From Pedobacter kyungheensis (GTDB lineage Bacteria; Bacteroidota; Bacteroidia; Sphingobacteriales; Sphingobacteriaceae): 64,000 nt of DNA. The notes under the pieces are model-generated. The model was not told the origin of the DNA and ran no database searches. It was given only the letters and a program-made list of their open reading frames with translations. The DNA lies in the NCBI RefSeq assembly GCF_000812965.1, contig NZ_JSYN01000003.1, positions 148,149 through 212,148 on the forward strand, in the 5' to 3' direction. The translations under genes and the position numbers were made by a program. Position 1 is the stretch's first letter. Each line of letters opens with the position of its first letter. Below are positions 1 through 9,186 of the stretch, piece after piece.

Positions 1-1
1 G

Positions 2-727
2 CTGGTAATGGTAGTGCTGATCATCTGGTTTGTATATAGCTACCAGCGCAAACTGTCGCTGAGAAATGCGGAATACCGGATGGTGGAGGCCTTGATGCAA
101 CGCAATGAACTGAAATCTGCATATGCCGTGATTGAAGGCCAGGAGGCAGAACGCAAGCGGATAGCCGCCGAACTCCATGATAATATTGGTGGGATTATGT
201 CCACTTTAAAAATATTCAGTGATCTGGTCACACTGGAAACCGACACCAGTGAAGTCCGGCGGTTAAACAAGAAAGTCAATGAGCTGAGTATACAGTTAAC
301 AGCAGAAATACGCAAACTTTCACATGAGCTGGATCTTCGGACACTTTCCGGATTTGGCTTAAGGGTAGCCCTAAAACAGTTGTGCGAATCCATTCAGGCA
401 ACAGGAAAGCTGCAAGTGGTTTCTGTTATTGAGCTGCAACGGTCCCCGGATGATGTCCTATCCATGAATCTTTACAGAATAATACAGGAACTGTTTACCA
501 ATACACTCAAGCATGCTGATGCCAGCCGGGTGAGGATCGAATTATCGGCCATTGATGATGAACTGACCATGATCTATGAGGATAACGGCAAAGGTTTTGA
601 CGCTGAGCTTCAGGGCGGAGGTATGGGACTGGATAACATACGCAAACGCACCCAGAGCATGGAAGGACAGCTCACTATCGATTCAAATTCTTTTGGAACA
701 ACCGTCATTATTGAAATCAAGTTATGA
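2..727 (+). CDS. Sensor histidine kinase, NarL/DesK type (5' end cut by window edge)
   Basis: Membrane-anchored histidine kinase of the HisKA_3 class that would phosphorylate the response regulator encoded next to it. The reading frame is open to the window edge, so the N-terminal sensor part is missing; what is visible starts with a membrane segment (VVLIIWFVYSY) and a short coiled linker. The phosphoacceptor motif is RIAAELHDNIGG (His about residue 57 counted from the first visible Met), followed by an ATPase domain with the N box in FTNTLKHAD, the G1 box DNGKGFD and the G2 box GMGLDNIRKR. It overlaps the next gene by four bases (ATGA), which implies translational coupling. The signal sensed cannot be told from this fragment. 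Confidence 0.9.
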   Translation: MVMVVLIIWFVYSYQRKLSLRNAEYRMVEALMQRNELKSAYAVIEGQEAERKRIAAELHDNIGGIMSTLKIFSDLVTLETDTSEVRRLNKKVNELSIQLTAEIRKLSHELDLRTLSGFGLRVALKQLCESIQATGKLQVVSVIELQRSPDDVLSMNLYRIIQELFTNTLKHADASRVRIELSAIDDELTMIYEDNGKGFDAELQGGGMGLDNIRKRTQSMEGQLTIDSNSFGTTVIIEIKL

Positions 728-1341
728 ACAAGATAAATTTATATCTGGCCGATGATCATGCCATGATGGTTGACGGGTTGAAAGAGATATTACGGTCCCA
801 GGACCACATCACCATTTCAGGTACGGCCTCAAATGGTGAGGAAGTGATCGAGCTGATGCATGCCAGGCCGGCAGATGTGGTGATTATGGACATCAACATG
901 CCCCGGATGAACGGTATCCAATGCACGGAATGGATCAAAAAGAACTTTCCAAAAACCAAGGTAATTATTTTAACCATGTTCCCAGAGAAGTCGTATGTCG
1001 ACCAGTTGATTTCCGCGGGGGCAGATGGCTGCCTGCTGAAGAGCAGGGGCAGTACTGATCTTATCGCTGCTATCAACAGGGTAAGTGAAAACCGGTCATA
1101 TTTTGATACCATGAGGGATTTCGCCCAATCTGATGAGCACCCGATCTACAATCTTAGTGAAAGAGAACTAGAAATCATCAGGCTGATTGTCAACGGGCAA
1201 ACTAGTGCGGAAATCGCAAAACACCTTTTCTTATCTGAGCATACCGTTAGAACACACCGGAAAAACATCTTTCGCAAGACCGGAATAAATTCGATAAGTC
1301 AGCTCACCTCCTTTGCCATCAATAATGATATTGTACGATGA
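724..1341 (+). CDS. LuxR/NarL-family response regulator
   Basis: Two-domain DNA-binding response regulator, partner of the upstream kinase with which its ATG overlaps. The receiver domain covers about residues 4-120, with the acidic pair at Asp10/Asp11, the phosphoacceptor Asp56 in VVIMDINMP, and the conserved Lys in LLKSRG. A LuxR-type HTH follows at about 139-195 (LSERELEIIRLIVNGQTS, then SEHTVRTHRKNIFRKTG). The length of 205 aa is normal for the family. No target operator can be assigned. The direct neighbours downstream are a gene-poor stretch and a minus-strand XRE gene, so this pair probably forms its own operon together with whatever lies upstream of the window. Confidence 0.93.
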   Translation: MNKINLYLADDHAMMVDGLKEILRSQDHITISGTASNGEEVIELMHARPADVVIMDINMPRMNGIQCTEWIKKNFPKTKVIILTMFPEKSYVDQLISAGADGCLLKSRGSTDLIAAINRVSENRSYFDTMRDFAQSDEHPIYNLSERELEIIRLIVNGQTSAEIAKHLFLSEHTVRTHRKNIFRKTGINSISQLTSFAINNDIVR

Positions 1342-1816
1342 AACAGCATCAAAAAACTAGATTAGAATCTAAAACTCTGCCCTCTAGTATCCATATCTGG
1401 CCCGTTGATCTTCTGGGATCCAGGTATCACTATCTTCAATCCTCTTGGATACGAGCCGCTGCATCTAATCGAGAAAACGGGTTTTGCTCATCGATTTGCG
1501 CCGCTTGATATCAGAAAACCGTTTAAAGTATTTACTCAGTTGATCTGTAAAGCCCGACCAAAAAACTCCATTAGTTCGTTCAGGCTCGCCTTGCCTAGCC
1601 TAAAAGTTCATATAAGGGCAAAATTTGTTTTTTGACTTAAAATTTACGAGCTAGTATTTGGGCAATTTTCGGACTGCTAAAAAATTATCATTCCCAAGTT
1701 GTATTTTTTTAAACCCTGACATCTACCTATCGAAACGACCAATTATTTATAACAATATATTGCACCTTATTATTTGAAACTGCCTGGTGTATTGTAAATA
1801 AAAACAATGAATTATA
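1342..1816. other. Gene-poor stretch with a possible AraC-family remnant
   Basis: No credible intact gene. On the minus strand at about 1465-1570 one frame reads GFTDQLSKYFKRFSDI, which resembles the second helix-turn-helix of AraC regulators (usual form: GF-D-S-FS-FKR-G). It is preceded by stops in all frames and ends quickly, so at best it is a decayed remnant. The 76-codon plus-strand frame at 1405-1635 has no recognisable features. The last 200 bases before the XRE gene are strongly AT-rich. Confidence 0.4.
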
Positions 1817-2380
1817 TTATAATTTGCGTCTATACCTAAAGACTTTTCCATTTTTCCTCAAATCGTCTCTTTCTAGTAATTCGGTTTCTTGATATATCCT
1901 ACTTAATGCTTTGGAAATTGACTTTGCATTGAATAGGTTTCTAGATTGTAGATAATGTTTATTTTCATTAAAGTAAACTAATATATCCATGGAGCGAACC
2001 CAATTGTTAAATAGACTGCTAGGTATTAACTGACTTTTAAGAATTAACGTTATGCTACTTTCTTTTACTTTATTTATGAAAAACTTCTCGTTACCATCAT
2101 TATGCAGATAGAATTCAGATATCGTAGGAATAGAGGCTAGATCTCCAAGTATAATGGGATTTTCTAGAAATAATAAATCAGGCTCAACGGAAAAGAATGA
2201 GGCAATTTTTTCTGCAGTCTTAAGCGTGATTGAAGCCCGTCCATTTTTGATAACCCTAGCATGGTTTAACGATATTCCAGTTGCATTCGAAAAGCCCAAT
2301 ATAGTAATTCCTGATTGTTCGAGCAGAGAGCTTAAGTTTCTCCCAACATTTTTTCCAATATTATTTTCTAGCTTTTGCAT
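1817..2380 (-). CDS. XRE-family helix-turn-helix regulator
   Basis: Predicted DNA-binding protein of 187 aa. The N-terminal 65 residues form a Cro/CI-type HTH: NLSSLLEQSGITILGFSNAT, then SLNHARVIKNGRASITLKTA and EKIASFFSV. The remaining 120 residues are unrecognised and rich in aromatic and charged residues, perhaps a ligand or oligomerisation domain. I start it at the ATG at 2380; a TTG two codons upstream is possible but unlikely. The AT-rich codon use differs from the GC-rich SusC operon to its right. It stands alone, divergent from the plus-strand operon and about 120 bases from a large imperfect palindrome that may be its operator region or the edge of a mobile segment. Confidence 0.8.
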   Translation of the reverse strand: MQKLENNIGKNVGRNLSSLLEQSGITILGFSNATGISLNHARVIKNGRASITLKTAEKIASFFSVEPDLLFLENPIILGDLASIPTISEFYLHNDGNEKFFINKVKESSITLILKSQLIPSSLFNNWVRSMDILVYFNENKHYLQSRNLFNAKSISKALSRIYQETELLERDDLRKNGKVFRYRRKL

Positions 2381-2500
2381 AACCAAGCAAAATGAAAAAA
2401 AAAGTAGGCGACATTATTAACGAATTATTTGGTTTATTGCCGTATATGTATTAAATTTGTTTTTATAAAGAGGTAATAATAAGAGTCTTGTGGTTACATA

Positions 2501-2619
2501 TTCTGAGGCCGTGACACAAGACAGCAGATTAATACCCATATCTATGTGTAGATGTATATATTTGTACATCGAAATAGGTGTGGGGCTGCTGTAATTCCAT
2601 GTCACATAAGGCCTCAGAA
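2501..2619. repeat. Imperfect 120-nt palindrome
   Basis: The ends are perfect inverted repeats (TTCTGAGGCC at 2501-2510 and GGCCTCAGAA at 2610-2619). Pairing continues inward through GTGACA with a 4-nt bulge, CAGCAG, CCCAtAtCTAT and finally GATGTA/TACATC around an AT-rich apex near 2555. Each arm is about 55 nt long with bulges. This could be a fold-back element, the hairpin of an untranslated RNA, or a regulator site. No gene is credible inside it. Confidence 0.75.
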
Positions 2620-2852
2620 ACTTTACTGTAATCATGGTTTGCAGTCCCACATTTATTATGATGTTGGGCTACCAAAGACTCGTATCAACCATACGAGCAT
2701 GAAAAGAAAAAACAACCCGGCAACCCTCCACACACCGTTCCCACCGATCAATGGCACTGCCTTGTTCTTTCCTTTCCACACACCAAAACCCACCCCCTTC
2801 TACCCTTTCAACAGGCTTTACGCTCTCAAGCCCAAAAACCCCATCTAGCTTT

Positions 2853-2919
2853 GGCATAGTTCTGCCCCTCCGTCTGCAACAGGTTCTTTAATAATGTAAC
2901 TGAGGGGCAGACCTATGCC
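2853..2919. repeat. 18-bp inverted repeat upstream of the SusC operon
   Basis: GGCATAGTTCTGCCCCTC at 2853-2870 pairs with GAGGGGCAGACCTATGCC at 2902-2919 with one mismatch across a 31-nt spacer. It lies about 190 bases before the susC-like start. The stretch 2620-3109 otherwise holds no gene that I can support. The repeat could be an operator, an attenuating hairpin in the leader of the operon, or the end of a small inserted element. Confidence 0.7.
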
Positions 2920-3109
2920 ATGACATTACCACTAAATCAACCGAAACCCTATCACCAACCCAACTAACTAAAAGAAATAAAACATACTGCTAGCAAACCC
3001 CACAACCAGGCGGGAAGCCATGACTATCGGTTAATGGTTATTTCAAGCATGGCCCCCGTCCTGGTTTATAAATACCGGCAGCAGTCCCATCAACTAACCA
3101 TATAACCAA

Positions 3110-6082
3110 ATGAACAAAGCAATAATATTTATTGTCCTGGCCGCGCTTTGCCCAAACTTTAAGTTAAGCGCCCAGACCACCACCCAGATCACCGGACGCG
3201 TCGTCACCGAAAGCGATGGCAAAGCCCTGCCCGGCGCCACCATCAGCATCAAAAACTCCAGCACTGCCGTGCAATCTTCATCGGACGGCACATTCACCAT
3301 CCACACAAAAACCACAGGCGGAACCCTTAGCATCACCTATACAGGCTACCGTACAAAGGAAATCACTTTCAACGGCAGCCAAAAAAAACTGGAAATCAAA
3401 ATGCAGGAAAGCACAAACTCCTTTGACGACATCCAAGTCATCGGATATGGCAAAACCACCAAAAAACTCAACACCGGATCGGTTTCCTCCATCAGTACCG
3501 AACAGATCGAGCAGCAGCCCGTCACCAATGTCCTTTCCGCACTCTCGGGCAGGATGCCCGGCGTATTCATCCAGACCACCAACGGCCTTCCCGGCGGAAA
3601 TATTTCCGTCCAGATCCGCGGAAAAGGCTCCCTCGCCGCAGGCACCGACCCACTGTACATTATTGACGGCGTACCCTACGACGGCGCTCCTGTAGGAAAG
3701 GGAAATACTGACGTACTGAACATTGCGGGCGCCGTCAGCCCCTTAAATAACATCAGCCCCGCGGATATTGAAAGCATCAGCATACTCAAAGACGCAGATG
3801 CCACCTCCATCTACGGCAGCCGCGGCGCAAACGGTGTAGTCATCATCACCACCAAAAAAGCAGCCTCCGGCCCCACCAGGTTTGAGCTGAACATCCAGCA
3901 GGGAGCAAGCACGGTAAGTGCAAGGCCCAAACTGATCGACCTCCAGGATTACCTTTCCATGCGCAGGGCCGCATTCGCCAACGACGGGCTTATCCCTTCC
4001 TCCGATCCGACCTCAGCAAACTATGCACCAGACCTCACCATCTGGAGCCAGACCCAGCAGACCGACTGGGTAGACTACATTTTCGGCCATACCGCTAATT
4101 CGACCAACCTCCAGACCAAAATCTCGGGAGGCAAAGGAAACACCACCTTTTCGGTAAGCGGGAATTTCCGAAGTGAAGGCACCGTGCTTCCAGGCAATAA
4201 CAGTTACCTACGCGGCGGGATGAGCGCACAGATCCAGCACCTTTCAGAAGACCAAAAATTCTCCATCAGGGCCATCAGCCAGCTCAGCAGGCAGAACAGC
4301 GATCTGAGCAACATCGTGAGCAACCTGGACAGAAGTTACCTGACCGCCCCGAATTACCCCTTTTATTCTCCCGACGGATCGGTAAACTGGTATGCAGGCA
4401 ACCTGCTGGCAGAAATCAATGCAAGAAGCAAAAACGCGACCGACAACAGCATCACCAGCCTTGACCTCTCCTACCGGATCCTCCCTTCGCTATCGTTCAG
4501 GGTCAACTCCGGCTACACCCGGACCAGTTATGACCAAAAATTTATTTCACCCAGCTCATCCTTGCAACCCGGCATCCTCAACAGCACCAATTTCAGTTTT
4601 ACCGGAACACAGTCCTTTATCTCCGAACCCCAGTTGGATTATAACCTGCGACTTGGCAAACATAAATTTTCTTTCCTTCTAGGCGGCACCTATCAGATGA
4701 AAAGCAGCGAACGCAGGTCCATCATCGCCCGCGGTTACACCCTTGAAAGCCTCATGGAAAACCCCGGATCTGCAGCAACCGTTACCGCAACAGGAACCAG
4801 TACCAATTACCGCTACGCCTCCCTGTTCGGCCGGGTCACCTACAATCTGATGGACAGCTATATCATCAACCTTACCCTGCGCCGTGATGGTTCATCACGC
4901 TTCGGCCCGGGAAACCGCTTTGGCAATTTCGGCTCCGCCGGGGCCAGCTGGATCTTCAGCAACCTTTCCTGGATGAAAAAAAACATGCCCGTGCTTTCCT
5001 TTGGTAAGATCAGGGCAAGTTATGGCAGCAGCGGCAACGACCAGATCCCAGACTATGGTTACCTGTCCACCTACAGCAGCCCGGGTTCCATCGTTTACCA
5101 AGGCATACCGGTAATCCGGCCCAGCCGGATCAGCAATGCGGACTTCAAATGGGAAAATACCCGCAAACTGGACCTCGGCGTGGAACTTGCCTTTTTTAAG
5201 GATGCCTTGAGCCTCACCGCAGATTATTATCTTTCCAGGAGTTCAGACCAGCTGGTCAGTTATGCCATACCGCAGATCAGTGGCTTCAGCAGCTACCAGG
5301 CCAACCTCCCGGCAGTGATCGAAAACAGCGGATGGGAATTCGGCATCAGCTCCAGCAATTTCAAGGGAAAACATTTTACCTGGACGAGTTCCCTTAACCT
5401 GACCATCCCCAGAAACATCCTGAAATCCTTTGAAAACTTCGAGAATTCCAGTTACGCTTCCATCTACGAAATCGGCTACGACATCAGCCGCATCCGGGGG
5501 TACCGCTCACTGGGGATCGATCCTGCCACGGGCAAAACCCGTTACGCCGGCCAGAACGGCGAGGTTTCTGCAACCCCCTATTTCAACTATACCATCGGCA
5601 GGTCTGCACCAGACTTTTATGGCGGCCTTGGCAACAGCATGAGGTGGAACAGTTTTGAATTCAGCCTGCTCCTGCAGTTTGTCAGACAGCAGTCCAAAGG
5701 CGGACTGATCCGCAACCCCGGGGGAAGTGGGGCCTTCAATGAATTTGACCTGCCTGTCTGGTCGCAGGCAAACCCTGGAGCTACCGTTCCGCCACCTTCC
5801 ACCCAATTCGATTTTTATTATGGACAATCCTCTGCCAATATTTTTGATACTTCCTATCTGCGGATCAAAAACGCTGCCCTCGCTTACCACCTTCCGGAAA
5901 AACTGGCAAAAAAACTGGGCCTTGGCAACCTGAAAGTATTTGCAGAAGGACAGAACCTCTATACCTTCTGGAAACGCAATTCCGGCGTCATTGATCCTGA
6001 ATCAGGTGCACTTTCCTCAACAAGCGGAAAAAACATCCCCCCATTGAAAACATTTGTCCTGGGCCTTCAACTTAACCTATAA
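3110..6082 (+). CDS. SusC/RagA-family TonB-linked outer-membrane transporter
   Basis: Outer-membrane beta-barrel of 990 aa that imports a ligand captured by the SusD-like lipoprotein, powered by TonB. Domain order: signal peptide (about 1-22, ending LSAQ), a carboxypeptidase-regulatory-like beta sandwich (about 25-105, ITGRVVTESDGKALPGATIS), the plug domain with the SusC signature SILKDADATSIYGSRGANGV near residue 225-245, then the barrel, ending in the aromatic/hydrophobic strand FVLGLQLNL. SusD starts six bases downstream and a thioredoxin-like gene follows, so all three should be one transcript. No glycosidase or sulfatase accompanies it, so the substrate need not be a glycan. No extra N-terminal signalling domain or nearby sigma/anti-sigma pair is seen. 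Confidence 0.95.
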   Translation: MNKAIIFIVLAALCPNFKLSAQTTTQITGRVVTESDGKALPGATISIKNSSTAVQSSSDGTFTIHTKTTGGTLSITYTGYRTKEITFNGSQKKLEIKMQESTNSFDDIQVIGYGKTTKKLNTGSVSSISTEQIEQQPVTNVLSALSGRMPGVFIQTTNGLPGGNISVQIRGKGSLAAGTDPLYIIDGVPYDGAPVGKGNTDVLNIAGAVSPLNNISPADIESISILKDADATSIYGSRGANGVVIITTKKAASGPTRFELNIQQGASTVSARPKLIDLQDYLSMRRAAFANDGLIPSSDPTSANYAPDLTIWSQTQQTDWVDYIFGHTANSTNLQTKISGGKGNTTFSVSGNFRSEGTVLPGNNSYLRGGMSAQIQHLSEDQKFSIRAISQLSRQNSDLSNIVSNLDRSYLTAPNYPFYSPDGSVNWYAGNLLAEINARSKNATDNSITSLDLSYRILPSLSFRVNSGYTRTSYDQKFISPSSSLQPGILNSTNFSFTGTQSFISEPQLDYNLRLGKHKFSFLLGGTYQMKSSERRSIIARGYTLESLMENPGSAATVTATGTSTNYRYASLFGRVTYNLMDSYIINLTLRRDGSSRFGPGNRFGNFGSAGASWIFSNLSWMKKNMPVLSFGKIRASYGSSGNDQIPDYGYLSTYSSPGSIVYQGIPVIRPSRISNADFKWENTRKLDLGVELAFFKDALSLTADYYLSRSSDQLVSYAIPQISGFSSYQANLPAVIENSGWEFGISSSNFKGKHFTWTSSLNLTIPRNILKSFENFENSSYASIYEIGYDISRIRGYRSLGIDPATGKTRYAGQNGEVSATPYFNYTIGRSAPDFYGGLGNSMRWNSFEFSLLLQFVRQQSKGGLIRNPGGSGAFNEFDLPVWSQANPGATVPPPSTQFDFYYGQSSANIFDTSYLRIKNAALAYHLPEKLAKKLGLGNLKVFAEGQNLYTFWKRNSGVIDPESGALSSTSGKNIPPLKTFVLGLQLNL

Positions 6083-6087
6083 ACATC

Positions 6088-7458
6088 ATGAAAAATCATA
6101 TCAGAAATTCGGCCACATGGCTGGCCCTAAGCGCAGCGCTAGCCCTGTCCTGCAATAAGCTTATTGAAATCCCCGCCGCCAAAGACCAGATCGAAAACGG
6201 GGTGGTATTCTCGGACAGCACCATCACCTCCACAGCACTATTGGGGGCCTATTATACCATGGGTACCGTTCACAGCAGCATGAAGTATGTCAGCCTCTAT
6301 GCCGATGAATATGCAGTTACATCTGCAACCACTACCAATGCCGAATACGCCAATAGCCAGCTGCTGAGTACCAATACCAATAATGCTTCGCTATGGAGCA
6401 GCCTGTATTCGGTCATCTACCAGTGCAACAGCATACTGGAAGGCACCGGTCAATCCTCTCCGATCTCTCCGCTGGCCAAAAAGCAGCTAAGGGGAGAAGC
6501 AAAGTTCCTCCGTGCCTTTGCCTATTTTAACCTGGTGGGCTTCTATGACCATATCCCGCTGATCCTGGGAACTGAGGTCACCGCAAACCGGAGCGCAGCA
6601 CAGGCCAGCTCCGCAGCTGTCTTTTCCCAAATGGTACAGGACCTGAACGAGAGTGAACAGGAATTAAGCCCCGCCTATGCCGGCGCAGGCAGGGTCCGCG
6701 CCAATTCTTTCTGTGCCTCCGCACTACTCGCCCGGATCCATCTTTTCCAGCAAAACTGGCAGGCAGCAGCCGAGGCCGCCTCAAGGGTGATCAACAGTGG
6801 ACTATATAATACCAAAGATGTAAAACCCGAAAACGTCTTTTTAGCAGGGAGCGCAGAAACTATCCTCCAGCTCTGGATGATCAACGGATTTTTGACAGAT
6901 GCCGCGCAGCTCATCCCGGCCTCCGCTACACTCATACCAGCCTATCCCATAAGGACTGGCTTATACAGTGCCCTGGAAAACACTGACCTGCGAAAAACCA
7001 GATGGATAAGCACCAACACCGTCACCAGCGGGGGCCAGACCACAACCTACCCCTACCCGGCCAAATACAAAGCCCGTGCAGCAGGCAGTCCAAACCCGGA
7101 ATTTGTCATGGCTTTAAGGATGGGGGAACAATACCTGATCCGCGCAGAGGCCCTGGCAAAACTCATGCAGCTGCCAGGCTCGATAGCTGACATCAACCTG
7201 ATCAGGGCCCGGGCCGGTCTAAGCGCTCTGGGAAGCAGTCTCGACCAGGAAGGGTGCCTAGCTGCCATTGCCGATCAGCGCAGGATCGAGCTATATGGAG
7301 AATGGGGACTCCGTTTTCTGGACCTGAAGCGAAACAGTCTGCTCGATGTAACCCTGGGCATTTTGAAACCGAACTGGAAAACGACCGCAAAGGCTTTCCC
7401 CATCCCAAACAACGAAATTATTTATAATCGCAACCTCATACAGAACGATGGCTATTAA
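6088..7458 (+). CDS. SusD/RagB-family substrate-binding lipoprotein
   Basis: Surface lipoprotein that forms the lid of the SusC transporter. The N-terminus is a lipoprotein signal with the lipobox ending ALSC (Cys about residue 22). The SusD fold is shown by the N-terminal helices with LLGAYYTMG, the TPR-like LRGEAKFLRAFAYFNLVGFY, and the C-terminal QRRIELYGEWGLRFLDLKR with a final pre-stop NEIIYNRNLIQNDGY. At 456 aa it is at the short end of the family. It follows susC by six bases and overlaps the next gene by eleven bases, which supports tight co-translation. Confidence 0.95.
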   Translation: MKNHIRNSATWLALSAALALSCNKLIEIPAAKDQIENGVVFSDSTITSTALLGAYYTMGTVHSSMKYVSLYADEYAVTSATTTNAEYANSQLLSTNTNNASLWSSLYSVIYQCNSILEGTGQSSPISPLAKKQLRGEAKFLRAFAYFNLVGFYDHIPLILGTEVTANRSAAQASSAAVFSQMVQDLNESEQELSPAYAGAGRVRANSFCASALLARIHLFQQNWQAAAEAASRVINSGLYNTKDVKPENVFLAGSAETILQLWMINGFLTDAAQLIPASATLIPAYPIRTGLYSALENTDLRKTRWISTNTVTSGGQTTTYPYPAKYKARAAGSPNPEFVMALRMGEQYLIRAEALAKLMQLPGSIADINLIRARAGLSALGSSLDQEGCLAAIADQRRIELYGEWGLRFLDLKRNSLLDVTLGILKPNWKTTAKAFPIPNNEIIYNRNLIQNDGY

Positions 7459-8794
7459 GAAACTGATCCCCTTTTTCATTTTATTCCTGACTGATCCCTT
7501 CAGCGGATCGGGCCAGCAGAAAACAGTTCCCCTGAAGATCGGAGACCGATTGACTGACCTGGAATTTACAGCCCATTCCGGTCGCAGGATAAACATACAG
7601 GAGCTTTACACAAGGGGCCCACTGATCATTGATTTCTGGGCAACATGGTGTGTACCCTGCCTAAAGGAGATCAGGTATACTGATTCGCTCAGCCGCAAAT
7701 TTCCTGGCCGTTTCAGCGTGCTGCTGGTAAGCATGCAGGACAGGGAAAACATAAAAGCGTTTTTGGACCGGCCCGCCAATAAGGACCTGATCCATCTGGC
7801 CCCCAATATGCTTAGCGGAGATACTCTTTTCAACCAACTATTCCCGCACCGGTCCATCCCGCACAATATCTGGATCGATACCCAGGGTACCGTACGCGCA
7901 GTTACCGGCAGCGAAGATATCACGGAAAAGAACATCCTGGATTTTGCAGCTAACCTACCGATGTTAAAGGTCAGGGGGAAAAAAGAAAATCTGGATTTTA
8001 AACGGGGGGAACCATTCCACCTGGGGGACTCGACCTTCACCTACCGGTCGATTGTCTCCCCTTATATCGAAGGCCTGCCGTCAGGGCAGCTCAGCTCCCA
8101 AAAGGGTGAGCGGAGGGAATATTTCCAGTATAACCAGAACCTGTTGCAGGCGCTATGGGCAGCCTATAGCGGGTTTAATCCTGGTATCAGGTGGGAAATG
8201 GTCGTACTGTCTACCCGGGATTCTTCCCGTTACATGAGCCCGAAACTCCATGACCGGGCATTCCTAAAGAAATACGGCTACGAAGACAGAAAAGCATGGG
8301 AAGAAAAAAACCTTTTCTGCTACGCACTCACACTGCCAAAGCCCGTTCCGGATGCTATTTTCTCTTCTTACATTTTCAGCGATATGGAGCGGCAGTTTCG
8401 GATCAAAACAACGATCAGCGAACGTAATATCCACTGCGTGGTGGTTACCTCAGGTCAAAAGAGACCTAAAAAAAGTCTGGATAGGCACCGGAAACCAGAA
8501 ATCACCTTCACCCCGGAACGCAGGTTGATCGTTAAAAATTCCACACTGACCGAACTGCTGGACTTTCTGTTCAGGCGTTTGCCCCCTGAGCGGCTACCGT
8601 ACCCTTTTAATGACCGGAGCGGCTATCCCGAAGACTTCCGCTTTGACCTTGAGGAGGATTATTCCAAAGAACCCGAGGTACTCAAAAACGGAATGACAGC
8701 TGAAATATTTTTCAGGCGGCTCAGCCATTATGGCTTAAACTTCACCGCAGAGATTGTACCTTATCCTGTTCTGGTCATCAGCGACCCTGAATAA
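7448..8794 (+). CDS. TlpA-like thioredoxin-fold protein with long C-terminal extension
   Basis: Predicted exported thiol-disulfide oxidoreductase. An N-terminal hydrophobic segment (IPFFILFLTDPF) is followed by a TlpA/AhpC-TSA-type thioredoxin domain with the redox motif WCVPC at residues 67-71 (LIIDFWATWCVPCLKEIR). The cis-Pro loop is probably HRSIPHNIWID. Only about the first 170 residues match the thioredoxin fold; the remaining 280 are unrecognised and are not a second thioredoxin domain. It overlaps the SusD gene by 11 bases and ends at a strong terminator, so it is the last gene of the operon. A role in reducing or shuffling disulfides of the imported or exported Cys-containing ligand is an inference from context. 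Confidence 0.9.
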   Translation: MAIKKLIPFFILFLTDPFSGSGQQKTVPLKIGDRLTDLEFTAHSGRRINIQELYTRGPLIIDFWATWCVPCLKEIRYTDSLSRKFPGRFSVLLVSMQDRENIKAFLDRPANKDLIHLAPNMLSGDTLFNQLFPHRSIPHNIWIDTQGTVRAVTGSEDITEKNILDFAANLPMLKVRGKKENLDFKRGEPFHLGDSTFTYRSIVSPYIEGLPSGQLSSQKGERREYFQYNQNLLQALWAAYSGFNPGIRWEMVVLSTRDSSRYMSPKLHDRAFLKKYGYEDRKAWEEKNLFCYALTLPKPVPDAIFSSYIFSDMERQFRIKTTISERNIHCVVVTSGQKRPKKSLDRHRKPEITFTPERRLIVKNSTLTELLDFLFRRLPPERLPYPFNDRSGYPEDFRFDLEEDYSKEPEVLKNGMTAEIFFRRLSHYGLNFTAEIVPYPVLVISDPE

Positions 8795-8831
8795 AAAATA
8801 ACCCCGGCCTTTTCCGGCCGGGGTTATTTTT
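8794..8831. terminator. Bidirectional intrinsic terminator
   Basis: The stem AATAACCCCGGCC pairs with GGCCGGGGTTATT around the loop TTTTCC, flanked by A tracts on one side and T tracts on the other. It can stop the SusCD-TlpA operon on the plus strand and the DUF6520-like gene on the minus strand. Confidence 0.95.
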
Positions 8832-8846
8832 AGGATACAAACTAAA

Positions 8847-9128
8847 CTAGTCCACATACTTGAGTACCTGTTCAGTCTGCCCGGAAACAATCGGTGTACC
8901 GATGGCACAGACATTCTGGTCACCTTCACATTGTTCGGCAAAGGGGCCGGTCGAATCGCCAAGCACTGCCGGACCATCAGGCGTAGTTCCATCAGGCAGA
9001 TATTTCTGCCAGCTATGGGTGTTCGCTTTTTTACCGTTTAAAAATTCGGAAATGTCCGAAGCAAAAGCTCCGGTAACACTGGCCATTAATGCAATGCCCA
9101 GGATCGTGGTTTTGATGTTTGTTTTCAT
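8847..9128 (-). CDS. Small exported DUF6520-like protein
   Basis: A 93-aa secreted or periplasmic protein. It starts with a Sec signal peptide (MKTNIKTTILGIALMASVTG, cleavage probably after GAFA at about 23). The mature part of about 70 residues contains two Cys, at 67 and 74 (EQCEGDQNVC), plus a Pro/Gly-rich middle (DGTTPDGPAV). I recognise it as like DUF6520, a family of small Bacteroidota proteins of unknown function usually found beside MauE-like membrane proteins, as here (58 bases to the MauE-like gene upstream). The two Cys could form the disulfide handled by the TlpA-like and MauE-like neighbours; that is inference. Confidence 0.8.
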   Translation of the reverse strand: MKTNIKTTILGIALMASVTGAFASDISEFLNGKKANTHSWQKYLPDGTTPDGPAVLGDSTGPFAEQCEGDQNVCAIGTPIVSGQTEQVLKYVD

Positions 9129-9186
9129 CTTGTTTAAAATTTAAGGATTTGAAAATTGGTTATTTATATATACTCCGCGGTGAATA

